NCBI GenBank assembly: GCA_041695325.1
Contig: JBGFRC010000044.1
Coordinates: forward strand, 1 to 64,000
Origin: SURF-13 sp041695325
GTDB lineage: Bacteria; Pseudomonadota; Gammaproteobacteria; SURF-13
Length of the DNA: 64,000 nt
Direction of reading: 5' to 3'
Under the pieces are notes generated by a model. The model had not been told where the DNA came from. It ran no database searches and saw nothing but the letters and a program-made list of their open reading frames with translations. The position numbers and the translations under genes are program-made. Positions 16,543 through 25,202 of the stretch are shown piece after piece (position 1 is the stretch's first letter; every line of letters starts with the position of its first letter).

Positions 16543-17105
16543 TCACCTCCTTTCGCCCCAAGTGTAGTGTTAGATGCGGTGTAGTGTTAGATGCGTACTC
16601 CTTCTCCCTCACCAACTCCTCTCCCATGGCCCATTGCTTTTGGCCCGTTGCACTCAGAGGAGCCATAGGCACCCCGGAGAAGGGCAGGGGGAGGGACGGA
16701 ATGGGGTCATTCCAGTCCCATCAAGGAAGCTGCAAATACCGTGCCACACGCGCAGTGACATCGGCGGGCGTGCCGCTCCAGGGTGTCAAGCAGGAGCAGC
16801 GTTGCGCTATCAGCCGCCAGCTTTCAGCAAAGACAAGGAGAAGGAGAAGGAGAAGGAGTACCGGCCTCTCAATTCCAATGACAGGGGCTGACGGCTGAAC
16901 GCTGCGTTTGTGGAGGCTCAGCTATGGCGGAGGTTCCAGATTCGTGGAGGCAAATCCTGTGGACACGATGGCCCCTAGGCCAAAAGTGGCCAGTGGCCAG
17001 GTAGTCGCCTAAAACCGTCAGCTTTCAGCCATGAGTGTGGTGGACTTCCGTGTTCCTTGCGGATGGCTGATCGCGGACGGCTCCACGCTTTGTAGGGTGG
17101 GCCAG
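16543..17105. other. gvpA upstream region (promoter, UTR, repeats)
   Basis: About 560 bp without a gene. It contains the sigma-54 promoter described separately and a near-tandem 17-bp repeat (GTGTAGTGTTAGATGCG) around 16562-16595. It also has a GAAGGA microsatellite-like run (16834-16858) and several copies of the filler motif CAGCTTTCAGC (around 16818 and 17028). The stretch upstream of the promoter is the natural place for enhancer sites of the NtrC-type activator, but no clear palindromic site was found by eye. Confidence 0.6.
16731..16746 (-). promoter_or_regulatory. Sigma-54 (RpoN) -24/-12 promoter of gvpA
   Basis: On the minus strand the sequence is TGGCACGGTATTTGCA, an exact match to the consensus TGGCACG-N4-TTGCW with correct GG to GC spacing. 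Transcription would start near 16720, giving a leader of about 180 nt before gvpA. The island encodes its own NtrC-type activator with a GAFTGA loop (22730-24283), which would be needed to open such a promoter. Confidence 0.88.
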
Positions 17106-17498
17106 CTATGGAGAAGATGCCGAAGATAAGGCTTTCCTGATCGCCTGCAGGAGCAGAACGTGATGAAACGGCTTTGTGACAAAGGCGGAAAAAAGCCCTG
17201 AGCGCAAACATTCCTGCACGAGACTGTCGTCGTCATAGAAATAGCCGGAGACGAGGACCAGCGGCGACACACAGGGGGTCTCCGTGCGGATCCGTCTTGC
17301 CAGCTCAGCACCGTCGATGTCGGGGAGTTTGGCGTCCACCAAGATCACGCCAAATGTCGATACGTTCAGATGTGACAGGGCCTCCGTGCCGCTCCCCACC
17401 GTCTCGACCGTGAAGCCTTCCCTCCGTAAGAGCCGTTCCAAGGCCCAGCACACGTCCGGCTCGTCATCCACGGCCAGTACGGACAAGTCTTCAGGCAT
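17106..17498 (-). CDS. Single-domain response regulator (receiver)
   Basis: A 130-residue CheY-like receiver domain with no output domain. It has the acidic pair AVDDEPDV near the start, the phospho-acceptor Asp in VILVDAKLPDIDG, and the conserved Lys in FVTKPFHH. It lies 66 nt after the histidine kinase gene, probably on the same transcript. It may act as a phospho-relay or phosphate sink between the PAS kinase and the NtrC-like regulator of the island. This is inference from position. Confidence 0.85.
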   Translation of the reverse strand: MPEDLSVLAVDDEPDVCWALERLLRREGFTVETVGSGTEALSHLNVSTFGVILVDAKLPDIDGAELARRIRTETPCVSPLVLVSGYFYDDDSLVQECLRSGLFSAFVTKPFHHVLLLQAIRKALSSASSP

Positions 17499-17564
17499 CA
17501 GCGGGCAGCTCCCAGCTCATAGCTCACAGCGAACAGCCAATAGCTGTTAGCCACTCGCTGACCG

Positions 17565-19055
17565 CTACGATTGCGCCCGCGGCAGACGAACCGTGAACGT
17601 GCTGCCCCGCCCTTCCACGCTGTCCACGTCGATTCTGCCCCCGTGCTGCTTGATGATGGTGTAGCAGATGGAGAGCCCCAGTCCGGTTCCCCTTCCGACC
17701 GCCCGGGTCGTGAAGAACGGGTCAAAGATTTTCCCGAGATTGGCCGGAGCTATGCCGCTACCTGTGTCGCGGACTCTGACGACAGCCTCGACCGCCTCTT
17801 GGTGGACGGCAATGCCGAGTTCGCCTCCATCGGGCATGGCATGGTAGGCATTCAAGATCAGATTCATCACGACCTGCTGAAGCAGGTTGGTATTCCCGAT
17901 GACCGGCACGGCGGCGGCTGGATAGTCCTCGGTGAGGATGATCTTTCGAAGCCCGACCTGATGGGCGAGGAGACCGACGGTCTCGCGCACAACCGGCACG
18001 AGATCGACTGCCCCCATGCGGTCGCTCTCCGAGGGCCTGGCAAACCGCAGGAGGTTCTCGATGATGGTGGACGCCCGTTCGATCCCCTGGAGAATCTTCT
18101 GCACGCACTCCGCACGGAACTCGGGATCAGGAACCCCGTCTCGGAGAAACTGCGCAGCCGAGAAGCTAGCCGACAAAGGATTGCGCAACTCATGGGCGAT
18201 CCCCCCGGCCATGACCCCCAGCGCGGCCAACTTCTCGCTTTGGGACAGTTGCTCTTCGAACGCACGCCGCTCTGACAGATCGCGGCCGACCGCCACCAGC
18301 CCGCTCACCTGCCCGGATTCGTTGTGCATCGAGGAGCACGACCAAGCCACCGGAACCGGCTTCCCGGACCGGGAAATGAGGCTCAGCTCCTGGGACTTAA
18401 CCGCTCCCCCCTGGGCCAGCCGCCGGATGATCGCCGTCATCTCCTCCCGCTGTTCAGGATCGCACAGCTCGGCCAACAGCCGCCCCCGCACCGCCTCAAG
18501 CGGATAGCCGGAGATGCGCTCGGCGGCAGGGTTCCAACTGATAATGCGGCCCTCGGCGTCGGTGGACACCACGAGGTCGTTGGCGCTTTCGACCACGCTG
18601 GCCAGATGCCGTTCGATCCGACGGGTCTGTTCGATCAGCCGAACCTTCTCCGTGATGTCGTCCATCAGGATCATGGCGTGCTCGACCAGCCGCTCCGACT
18701 TGATCGGCACGACGGTGTAGTAATAGACGCGGGTGGGGATTCCCGGCGCGCGGTACGTGATTTGTTCGCCAGTGAGCAATTCGCCTCGGTCGAAGACCAG
18801 CCGGATTTTGGCTTCCAACCGCGTGAATTCCATAATCGTCGCAGGAAAGACTGTCCCGATGGAAGCCCCGATCGTGGCGCGCTTGTCACGACGCGCCTTC
18901 TCAAGGAAGTTCCGGTTCGCCGATACCACCCGGAGAGCCCGATCCACCAATAAGACGGAGGATGGAATGCTCTCCAGGAGCATGTGGTAGAGTTGTTCGT
19001 ACGACCCTTCCGCTGGCGGAGAGAGCACAGGCACGGCTCTCTGGTTCTTCTTCAT
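17565..19055 (-). CDS. PAS-domain sensor histidine kinase
   Basis: A 496-residue soluble kinase without transmembrane segments. There are two PAS domains (about 20-140, and 150-265 with SWNPAAERISGYPLEAVRG). These are followed by the HisKA domain (H-box GGIAHELRNPLSASF) and the HATPase_c domain with N, G1 and G2 boxes (NLILNAYHAM, RDTGSGI, GRGTGLGLSI). Domain order matches NtrB-like kinases. It overlaps gvpL by 4 nt, so it is truly part of the gas vesicle operon. It is the likely partner of the NtrC-type regulator at 22.7-24.3 kb. The signal sensed is unknown. Confidence 0.9.
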   Translation of the reverse strand: MKKNQRAVPVLSPPAEGSYEQLYHMLLESIPSSVLLVDRALRVVSANRNFLEKARRDKRATIGASIGTVFPATIMEFTRLEAKIRLVFDRGELLTGEQITYRAPGIPTRVYYYTVVPIKSERLVEHAMILMDDITEKVRLIEQTRRIERHLASVVESANDLVVSTDAEGRIISWNPAAERISGYPLEAVRGRLLAELCDPEQREEMTAIIRRLAQGGAVKSQELSLISRSGKPVPVAWSCSSMHNESGQVSGLVAVGRDLSERRAFEEQLSQSEKLAALGVMAGGIAHELRNPLSASFSAAQFLRDGVPDPEFRAECVQKILQGIERASTIIENLLRFARPSESDRMGAVDLVPVVRETVGLLAHQVGLRKIILTEDYPAAAVPVIGNTNLLQQVVMNLILNAYHAMPDGGELGIAVHQEAVEAVVRVRDTGSGIAPANLGKIFDPFFTTRAVGRGTGLGLSICYTIIKQHGGRIDVDSVEGRGSTFTVRLPRAQS

Positions 19056-19873
19056 TGTGCGATCCTCTCACCGGTGACGCTCAGGTCCGGACAAAAATGG
19101 TAGGGCGGCCAGGGGCCTTTCAGCTCGCATATCATGCCGAATGCTGAATGCTGAACGCTGAACGAGGAGTGGACGGCGCGGAAGTCATCCAGGGCGCCAT
19201 GGGCCACCAGAAAACTGCCGTTGAAGATCATGCGCTCCGAGCGTCCCGTCACCTCGCTGGACAGGAGCCGTAATTCCGCCGTCTCCACCGCATGGACCCG
19301 GAGTGCCTCGCCGAGGTCATGAGCCTGACGGCCGACCCATTCGCGCAAGGCCGCTGCGATCATGGCGTCCACCAGTTTCTGCTGGAAGTATCGCGCCCCC
19401 GGCGATGCCGGCAGCGCGGCCAGCCGGGCTTGGATGGCCTGATCCGCCGCCGCGATGGCCTGCCGGGCTTTTTCTTCGTCAAGATAGCCCTTGACGCTCC
19501 ATTCGGCCTTGTCGCGCAGCTCCTCAAAAAACCGCGACACGGTTCCTCGATGCCGGGCCAGCAGTCCGCGCAGGCTCTGCGGGGACAGAAAGATCGTGCC
19601 GAACTTGACCGGCAGGACCGGCGAGGTGCTCATCACCGCCTCCACGACAGCCTCATGGCGACAGGCGCGAGGGCCTATCCAGGTCAGCGTTTGGAGGTTG
19701 GTCTCGTGGTACTCGCTGACATCTACTTCCCCGACCACCGCCACCAGATCGCCATCAACCACCGCGGAAACCGGATACCGCTCGTCCACGCCTTCGACAC
19801 CCCTGGCGGTAAGATCGTCCACCACCGCCAGGCATTCCGGCCGAGCCAGACAGTAGAGATAGAGCGCGTTCAT
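19052..19873 (-). CDS. gvpL: Gas vesicle protein GvpL/GvpF family
   Basis: A 273-residue second GvpL/F protein: start ALYLYCLARPE, central VVEAVMSTSPVLPVKFGTIF and ending LKGPWPPYHFCPDL, the family's C-terminal motif. Near residue 235 it contains VHSSFSVQHSAFG, translated from a short CAGCATTCAGC-like repeat. This indicates that intergenic filler DNA has been absorbed into the coding sequence. The protein presumably acts with GvpF as a GvpA chaperone or assembly factor. It is coupled by a 4-nt overlap to the histidine kinase gene. Confidence 0.9.
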   Translation of the reverse strand: MNALYLYCLARPECLAVVDDLTARGVEGVDERYPVSAVVDGDLVAVVGEVDVSEYHETNLQTLTWIGPRACRHEAVVEAVMSTSPVLPVKFGTIFLSPQSLRGLLARHRGTVSRFFEELRDKAEWSVKGYLDEEKARQAIAAADQAIQARLAALPASPGARYFQQKLVDAMIAAALREWVGRQAHDLGEALRVHAVETAELRLLSSEVTGRSERMIFNGSFLVAHGALDDFRAVHSSFSVQHSAFGMICELKGPWPPYHFCPDLSVTGERIAQ

Positions 19874-19915
19874 CGCGTCCTCACGGGGACAGGCACCCTG
19901 CGGGAGCCAGTCCCC

Positions 19916-22084
19916 TCATCGCTGGACCTCTTTCAACGCCGCCTCGAAATGCCGCTGCTGGATGACCAGAGCCCCCTCACCCTTCCCTCTCCCCTCAGGG
20001 GAGAGGCCTGGGGCGAGGGGCATGGTTGAAACCAGTTCCCGGATAGCGCTCAAGGCCGCACGTTGACAGATGGCGGCCAGATCCGCTCCCGTCATTCCGT
20101 CCGCTTGATCCGCCAAGGCCTCCAGATCCACGTCGTTGGCCAGGGGTTTACCGCGCGTGTGCACGTGCAGAATCTCCAGACGTGCCCGCTCGTCCGGGTA
20201 CGGGATCTCCACCAGCGCGTCGAAGCGCCCCGGACGCAACAGGGCCGGGTCGAGGATGTCCCGGCGGTTCGTGGCGGCCAAGATCAGCACGCCGCTCAGC
20301 CGCTCGATCCCATCCAGTTCTGCCAGGAACTGCCCGACCACCCGCTCGCTGACATGAGAGTCCGTGGCTCCGGCTCCCCGCCGTGGAACCAGGGCATCGA
20401 TCTCGTCGAAGAACACCAGACAGGGGGCTGCCTGCTTCGCCTTCCGGAAGACCTCTCGGACCGCTCGTTCCGACTCGCCGACGTACTTCGACAGGAGGGT
20501 GGGTCCCTTGACCGAGATGAAGTTGATCTGGGTCGCACTGGCCACGGCCTGAGCGAGCAGCGTCTTCCCGCAGCCGGGAGGGCCGGAGAGGAGAATACCC
20601 TTGGGCGGCCTGGCACCCGCGGCATCGAACAGGTCGCGATACTTCATCGGCCATTCGACCGCCTCGCGCAGCAGGCGCTTCACGTCCTCCAGCCCTCCCA
20701 CGTCCTCCCAGGTCGTGGCGGGCACCTCCACGAACACCTCGCGGAGCGCCGAGGGCTCCACCTCACGCAACGCGGCCAGGAAATCGTCCATGCAGAGTTC
20801 CAGTTTCAACAGCGCGTCGTACGGGACCGTGGGCTGGGCAAAGTCGACATCCGGCAGAATCCGCCGCAGGCAGATCATGGCCGCTTCGCGGCAGAGCGCC
20901 TCCAGATCGGCGCCCACGAACCCGTGCGTGATCTCGGCCAGATGGGCCAGGTCTATATCCTTGGCCAGCGGCATGCCGCGGCTGTGAATCTCCAGGATCT
21001 CTTGACGGCCGCGGCGGTCCGGGATGGGAATGACGATCTCCCGATCGAAGCGGCCCGGACGCCGGAGGGCCGGGTCCAGCAGGTTCGGCAGGTTGGTCGC
21101 GGCAATGACAATGACCTTGCCTCGGCCCTCCAAACCGTCCATCAGCGACAAGAGTTGCGCCACGACCCTCCGCTCGACCTGCTTTTCGCCGCCCAACTCC
21201 TCGCGCTTGGGAGCGATGGCGTCGATCTCGTCGATAAAGAGGATGCTCGGGGCGCGGCGCTGGGCGTCCTCGAAGACCGATCGCAATTTGGCCTCGGACT
21301 CCCCATAGAACTTGCCGATGATCTCGGGCCCGCTGATATGGGTGAAATACGCCTCGGTTTCATTGGCGACGGCCCGGGCCAACAGCGTTTTGCCCGTCCC
21401 TGGGGGACCGTGCAGCAGCACCCCTTTGGGCGCCTCAATCCCTAGCTTCTCGAAGATCTGCGGGTAGCGGAGCGGCAGTTCCACCATCTCGCGGATCTTT
21501 TGAATGGCTCCTCCGAGCCCGCCGATGTCCCCATAGGAGACGGTTGGACGCCCCGCTTTTTGGGTTTCGGCCTCCGCGTGTGCCGGGCCGACCGTCAGGA
21601 GCGTAGTCGGTGCGATCAGAACGGGTTCCCTGGGCACCGTCCCCCGGACGACAAAGTCGATGTACTGGCTGCCAAAGAGGGTGGCCCGGATCCGGTCTCC
21701 TTCCACCACCGGCAGGCCGTCGAGCCGGGTCTCGAGGTATCTCATATCCCGGTCAGACGGGCTGATGGAGACGGGTGCCAGCATGATCCGCTCAGCGGGC
21801 CGGGCGACCACTTTTCGCAGGGGCACCACCTCATCCAGCGCCACCCCCGCATTGCCCCGCGAGAGTCCATCCAATTGGACCCTGGCCCCCGCCCGTGCCT
21901 CCTTGTACGCCGGCATCACCTTGCAGACCGTGTTGCGCTTGCCCGAGATCTCCACAATGTCACCGATCTCCGCCCCAAGCGCCTTCATATCGGCCGGATC
22001 CATCCGGGCCAACGCCCGGCCCACATCTTTGCCGAGCGCCTCGCTGACTTTCAACCGAAGGGTGTCATCTTCAGGTTTGTCCAT
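19916..22084 (-). CDS. Tandem AAA+ ATPase, CDC48/VAT type
   Basis: A 722-residue protein with the p97/CDC48/VAT layout: an N-terminal CDC48_N double-psi barrel region (about 1-180), D1 (Walker A GPPGTGKT, Walker B ILFIDEIDAIAP) and D2 (Walker A GPPGCGKT, Walker B LVFFDEIDALVP). Both arms have arginine-finger segments (RRPGRFD, LRPGRFD). The start at 22084 has GGGGAG 9 nt upstream; an ATG three codons earlier directly abuts it. CDC48-type unfoldases are typical of archaea and eukaryotes and occur only in some bacteria. The location between gvpL and gvpH suggests vesicle assembly or disassembly work. The C-terminus includes PGLSPEGRGKGEG, encoded by a REP-like palindrome. Confidence 0.9.
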   Translation of the reverse strand: MDKPEDDTLRLKVSEALGKDVGRALARMDPADMKALGAEIGDIVEISGKRNTVCKVMPAYKEARAGARVQLDGLSRGNAGVALDEVVPLRKVVARPAERIMLAPVSISPSDRDMRYLETRLDGLPVVEGDRIRATLFGSQYIDFVVRGTVPREPVLIAPTTLLTVGPAHAEAETQKAGRPTVSYGDIGGLGGAIQKIREMVELPLRYPQIFEKLGIEAPKGVLLHGPPGTGKTLLARAVANETEAYFTHISGPEIIGKFYGESEAKLRSVFEDAQRRAPSILFIDEIDAIAPKREELGGEKQVERRVVAQLLSLMDGLEGRGKVIVIAATNLPNLLDPALRRPGRFDREIVIPIPDRRGRQEILEIHSRGMPLAKDIDLAHLAEITHGFVGADLEALCREAAMICLRRILPDVDFAQPTVPYDALLKLELCMDDFLAALREVEPSALREVFVEVPATTWEDVGGLEDVKRLLREAVEWPMKYRDLFDAAGARPPKGILLSGPPGCGKTLLAQAVASATQINFISVKGPTLLSKYVGESERAVREVFRKAKQAAPCLVFFDEIDALVPRRGAGATDSHVSERVVGQFLAELDGIERLSGVLILAATNRRDILDPALLRPGRFDALVEIPYPDERARLEILHVHTRGKPLANDVDLEALADQADGMTGADLAAICQRAALSAIRELVSTMPLAPGLSPEGRGKGEGALVIQQRHFEAALKEVQR
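19976..20024. repeat. REP-like palindrome inside the CDC48-type gene
   Basis: C-rich palindrome TCTCCCCTCAGGGGAGA with flanking CCCTC arms. It encodes the atypical APGLSPEGRGKGEGA stretch near the C-terminus of the CDC48-type ATPase. It resembles palindromes found elsewhere in the window (28.6, 35.9 and 48.1-48.7 kb) and has been tolerated in frame. Confidence 0.5.
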
Positions 22085-22131
22085 CTCGAACATCTCCCCG
22101 CACAGTGATCACTCAGCTCATCACTGATCAC

Positions 22132-22740
22132 TCAGGACTCTTTTCGGAGCGTGATCTCGAGAATGCCGTTGCGGCACATACAACTCATCTTGTCAGGCGA
22201 AAAACTCGCCGGCAACAGCAACTCCTTGCGGTATTTCTTCTCTCCCCGCTCCGCGACCAGTTCGAGGACATCGTCGTGCAGCTCCAGCCGAACATCTTCT
22301 TGCATCACTCCCGGCACCTCGGCGACGATCAAGACGCGGCCCGGTTCGTCGAATAGATCGGTCACCGGCTCCCGAATCTCTTTGATCTCCACGCGGCCAC
22401 TCTGCTTGTCCTTCCGGATATTCCCGAACGGTTCGACCTTGATTCCTTTCTCGCCCAGGCCTGTCCTGACCGTGAACCCGTACACCCCGCGGAGGCCTCT
22501 CTCGGACCTCACGTCGAACTCGCCGGTCTTGGTCATCTCACCGCCGGCCTTTTCCGCCTGGTCCGCCAGCCTACCCAACTGATCGATCAGAGCGCCCAGC
22601 CCGCCCAGGAACCCTCCCAGCCCCGATGGTTTGGCCTTGGGGGTGGCCGGTTTTCCGAACAGTTCCCCAAGCCGGCGCCCGATCTCCTCGATGCGGCGTT
22701 TCCCTTCCTCAAATTCTTCCGACCTGTTCTTACCGGCCAT
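22132..22740 (-). CDS. gvpH: GvpH-like Hsp20-family protein
   Basis: A 202-residue protein with a helical N-terminal half and a C-terminal alpha-crystallin/Hsp20-like domain (LFDEPGRVLIVAEVPGVMQEDVRLELHDDVLELVAE, ending NGILEITLRKE). This layout is that of GvpH in other gas vesicle clusters. In haloarchaea GvpH interacts with GvpC and affects vesicle shape; small heat-shock folds act as holdases for aggregation-prone proteins. The start overlaps the NtrC-type gene by 11 nt. It lies just upstream of the CDC48-type ATPase. Confidence 0.82.
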   Translation of the reverse strand: MAGKNRSEEFEEGKRRIEEIGRRLGELFGKPATPKAKPSGLGGFLGGLGALIDQLGRLADQAEKAGGEMTKTGEFDVRSERGLRGVYGFTVRTGLGEKGIKVEPFGNIRKDKQSGRVEIKEIREPVTDLFDEPGRVLIVAEVPGVMQEDVRLELHDDVLELVAERGEKKYRKELLLPASFSPDKMSCMCRNGILEITLRKES

Positions 22741-24283
22741 GTCCGACCTCCTCTGCTTGGGTCTTCCGCTTGATCTCCGTCTGCCCTTTGTATGGGTTCG
22801 TGGAAATGCCGTACTCTTTCAACTTGCTGTGGATCGTCTTGTAATCAATCCGAAGAAGCCGAGCGGCCTCTGCCTTGTTGCCGTTGGCCTGTTTTAAGAC
22901 TTGAATCAATATCGAACGTTCCACCTGGGCGACGACCCGTCCGACTAATTCCTTGAACGGTATGGCTCCCTCACGCGCCAGGAGAGCTGCCGGGGCGGTG
23001 AGAGGGCAATCCTTGCACCACCAATCTACTGGTCCCGATCCCGCGAGCTCCCCAAGAGGAATGAGCGTTTGCGGCCTGGGATGGCCGGAAGCTTTGTTCC
23101 GTCTGTCGATCATCTCGAGGCATTCAGGGGTAATGACCCCTTCGGCATTATCCACGAACAGCATCGCCCGGCGCAACTGGTTGCGTAACTCCCGAACGTT
23201 TCCGGGCCAGTCATACGCCAGGATCATATCCATGGCCGGTGCCGACAGATCGCGCACGTTCTTGCCCAACTCCCGGTTCGCGAGCTCCATGAAGCGCTTG
23301 ACCAGGTGCGGGATGTCCTCTTTTCTCTCGCGCAAGGGAGGAAGATCCATCCTGAACTCCGCGAGCCGGTGGTACAGGTCCTGTCGAAAGGCCCGCTGAT
23401 CGACCATTTCCCGAAGATCCACATTGGTGGCCGCCACCACTCGGAAATCCACAGCAAGCTCATTCGTGCCTCCGATACGACGGATTCGCCTCTCCTCTAA
23501 CACTCTCAGTAGCTTTCCCTGCGCGGCAAGAGGCAGATTGCCGATCTCATCAAGGAACAGGGTGCCCCCGTTTGCCATCTCAAAGGCGCCGGGCACAGCC
23601 TGATGGGCGCCGGTGAAGGCACCCTTCTCGTGTCCGAATAGCTCGCGCTCGATCAGCGATTCCGGGATCGCGCCGCAGTCTACGGCGATCAAGGGCTTCC
23701 TGGCCCGCCCACTGTTCGCGTGGATCGCCCGCGCCACCAGTTCTTTGCCGGCGCCGGTCTCGCCGGTCACCAGCACGGCCAAGGTGGTCGGGGCGACCCG
23801 GGTCACGTCGGCCATGAGGCGCTCGACGAGCGCGCTGGGCCCCATGGTCTCGGTGAGCCGCCCCTCTTCCGCCGAGACGTCCGGCACGTAGCGCACCCGC
23901 TCCTTGCTCCACCGGTCTTCCAAGGCCCGGCGGATGGTGAGGGCGACGTCGCGGTTGTGGAAGGGCTTCGTGAGGTAATCATGCGCACCCGCCTTCATCG
24001 CGCGGACGGCATCCACCGCCCGTCCGTTGCCCGTGACCATGATGACAGGCACGATCGGTTGGAGCGCCTTCATCCGGCCCAGGACCGCGAAGCCGTCTAT
24101 CTGAGGCAGCCAGACGTCCAGGAGCACGAGATCCGGGGTTTCCCGGCGGAAACAGGTGAGGGCCTCCTCGCCGCTTGCCGCTTCGATCGGAGTCAGGCCT
24201 TCCGTCTTGATCAGCTCTCGGAGGACCCAGCGGGCCTCCTCGTGATCGTCCACAATGAGGACTTTGGAATCAAGGTGGGTCAT
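22730..24283 (-). CDS. NtrC-family sigma-54-dependent response regulator
   Basis: A 517-residue activator. An N-terminal receiver (LIVDDHEEA, acceptor Asp in LVLLDVWLP, Lys in LTKPFHN) is followed by an AAA+ sigma-54 activator domain with Walker A GETGAGKE and the sigma-54 contact loop GAFTGA. The Fis-type HTH near the C-terminus reads NGNKAEAARLLRIDYKTIHSKLKEYG. The start at 24283 is supported by GAGG overlapping the upstream stop; a longer start is in frame but has no better site. It is the expected activator of the sigma-54 promoter upstream of gvpA. Confidence 0.93.
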   Translation of the reverse strand: MTHLDSKVLIVDDHEEARWVLRELIKTEGLTPIEAASGEEALTCFRRETPDLVLLDVWLPQIDGFAVLGRMKALQPIVPVIMVTGNGRAVDAVRAMKAGAHDYLTKPFHNRDVALTIRRALEDRWSKERVRYVPDVSAEEGRLTETMGPSALVERLMADVTRVAPTTLAVLVTGETGAGKELVARAIHANSGRARKPLIAVDCGAIPESLIERELFGHEKGAFTGAHQAVPGAFEMANGGTLFLDEIGNLPLAAQGKLLRVLEERRIRRIGGTNELAVDFRVVAATNVDLREMVDQRAFRQDLYHRLAEFRMDLPPLRERKEDIPHLVKRFMELANRELGKNVRDLSAPAMDMILAYDWPGNVRELRNQLRRAMLFVDNAEGVITPECLEMIDRRNKASGHPRPQTLIPLGELAGSGPVDWWCKDCPLTAPAALLAREGAIPFKELVGRVVAQVERSILIQVLKQANGNKAEAARLLRIDYKTIHSKLKEYGISTNPYKGQTEIKRKTQAEEVGHGR

Positions 24284-24296
24284 GCAGTCACTTGCC

Positions 24297-24911
24297 TCAA
24301 GCTGGTTCGGCACCAGCCGTCGGCCGCTGGGGCGGCGGCAGGAGCGGCCGGACCAGGATGTCCGCGTCCAGCAGGGGCTCGACCGAGTGAGCCAACCCCA
24401 GGAAGAGCAGGCCGATCTCCCCGGGCAACAGGGTCCGGTTGATGCGGTTCGCGATGTGCCGGTCCCGCTCCGTCAGCAGGACCCGGCTTCGCTCCTCGGC
24501 TGTTCGATCGGCCGGCCCGCCCCCCTGAGATTCCTGCAACGCTCCCTTGAGGAGTCGGTATTCCTCCACCAGGAGGCGCGGGTCTTCTGTGCCCATCAGG
24601 CGGGCGCCCTTCTGCATCAGGTCCAGCAGCAACTGATGGTTCCGACTCCCCTGCGCGGCCACCTCCCGGATGATCTCCGGCTCCCGCCCGCAGTCTGGGA
24701 GGCCGTCCTGGTAAAGCCGCACGCTCGCATAGGGCAGGTCCAGCGCCTCGATGACCTGGCGGACCGCGCGCCAGACCTCGTCCAGGGTCTGGCGGTGCTC
24801 CTCCCATTTGGCCTGGCCGTACCGGGCGACGTACTCCTCCCGGACCCGCTCCAGGAGCGAGCCCATGTCCTGCTCGGTGTGGATGATCTGTACAATGATC
24901 AGCGTGCGCAT
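24297..24911 (-). CDS. Conserved-looking protein of unknown function
   Basis: A 204-residue soluble protein starting MRTLIIVQIIHTEQDMGSLLE. The C-terminal half (LLTERDRHIANRINRTL then EIGLLFLGLAHSVEPLLDADILV) has an R-D-R-x-I-A-x-R-I pattern followed by a hydrophobic strand and His, loosely reminiscent of TraB/PrgY-type proteins. That likeness is weak. It ends 13 nt before the NtrC-type gene and overlaps the gene before it by 13 nt, so it is in the gas vesicle operon. A regulatory or signalling role is possible. Function not recognised. Confidence 0.6.
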   Translation of the reverse strand: MRTLIIVQIIHTEQDMGSLLERVREEYVARYGQAKWEEHRQTLDEVWRAVRQVIEALDLPYASVRLYQDGLPDCGREPEIIREVAAQGSRNHQLLLDLMQKGARLMGTEDPRLLVEEYRLLKGALQESQGGGPADRTAEERSRVLLTERDRHIANRINRTLLPGEIGLLFLGLAHSVEPLLDADILVRPLLPPPQRPTAGAEPA

Positions 24912-25150
24912 AAACCGAGGAGTTCCTTCACCTCCTCTCTCAGTTCCGCCGGGCCGAGATCCGCGGGCTGAGCACTGAGGAGCCCGTCACTGAACCCGCT
25001 GAGGCTGACCGCTTCGAGCTCGCTCCCGATGGCAGCGGGGACGCTTGCGCACAGCCTCTCTGGCTCCTGGTGGAGCATCTTGAGAATCCTGAAGATCGCC
25101 TGCACTTCGGCATAGGCAAAGTCCTCCGGATTAAGCCCAATACTGCTCAC
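24899..25150 (-). CDS. Small protein of unknown function at the island start
   Basis: An 83-residue frame beginning with GTG at 25150 (product MSSIGLNPEDFAYAEVQAIFRILKMLHQEPERLC). It is predicted helical, without cysteine motifs or membrane segments. It overlaps the next gene by 13 nt. It is the first gene of the island, and the sequence upstream is broken by transposase remnants from 25203, so its original promoter may be lost. No family was recognised. Confidence 0.5.
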   Translation of the reverse strand: MSSIGLNPEDFAYAEVQAIFRILKMLHQEPERLCASVPAAIGSELEAVSLSGFSDGLLSAQPADLGPAELREEVKELLGLCAR

Positions 25151-25202
25151 TTAACGCCCGGCCTGCGTTATCCTGTGCTTTTCGGAGAGCGGAGGATGGT
25201 GC

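Noticed and set aside
16834..16858. GAAGGA tandem run upstream of gvpA as a possible CRISPR-like or VNTR array
   Set aside because: Units are 6 bp without spacers; a simple microsatellite, not a CRISPR.
20063..21445. Long plus-strand open frame (460 codons) opposite the CDC48-type gene
   Set aside because: Antisense to a clear AAA+ gene in GC-rich DNA; no family motif, no ribosome site, and biased codon positions explained by the real gene.
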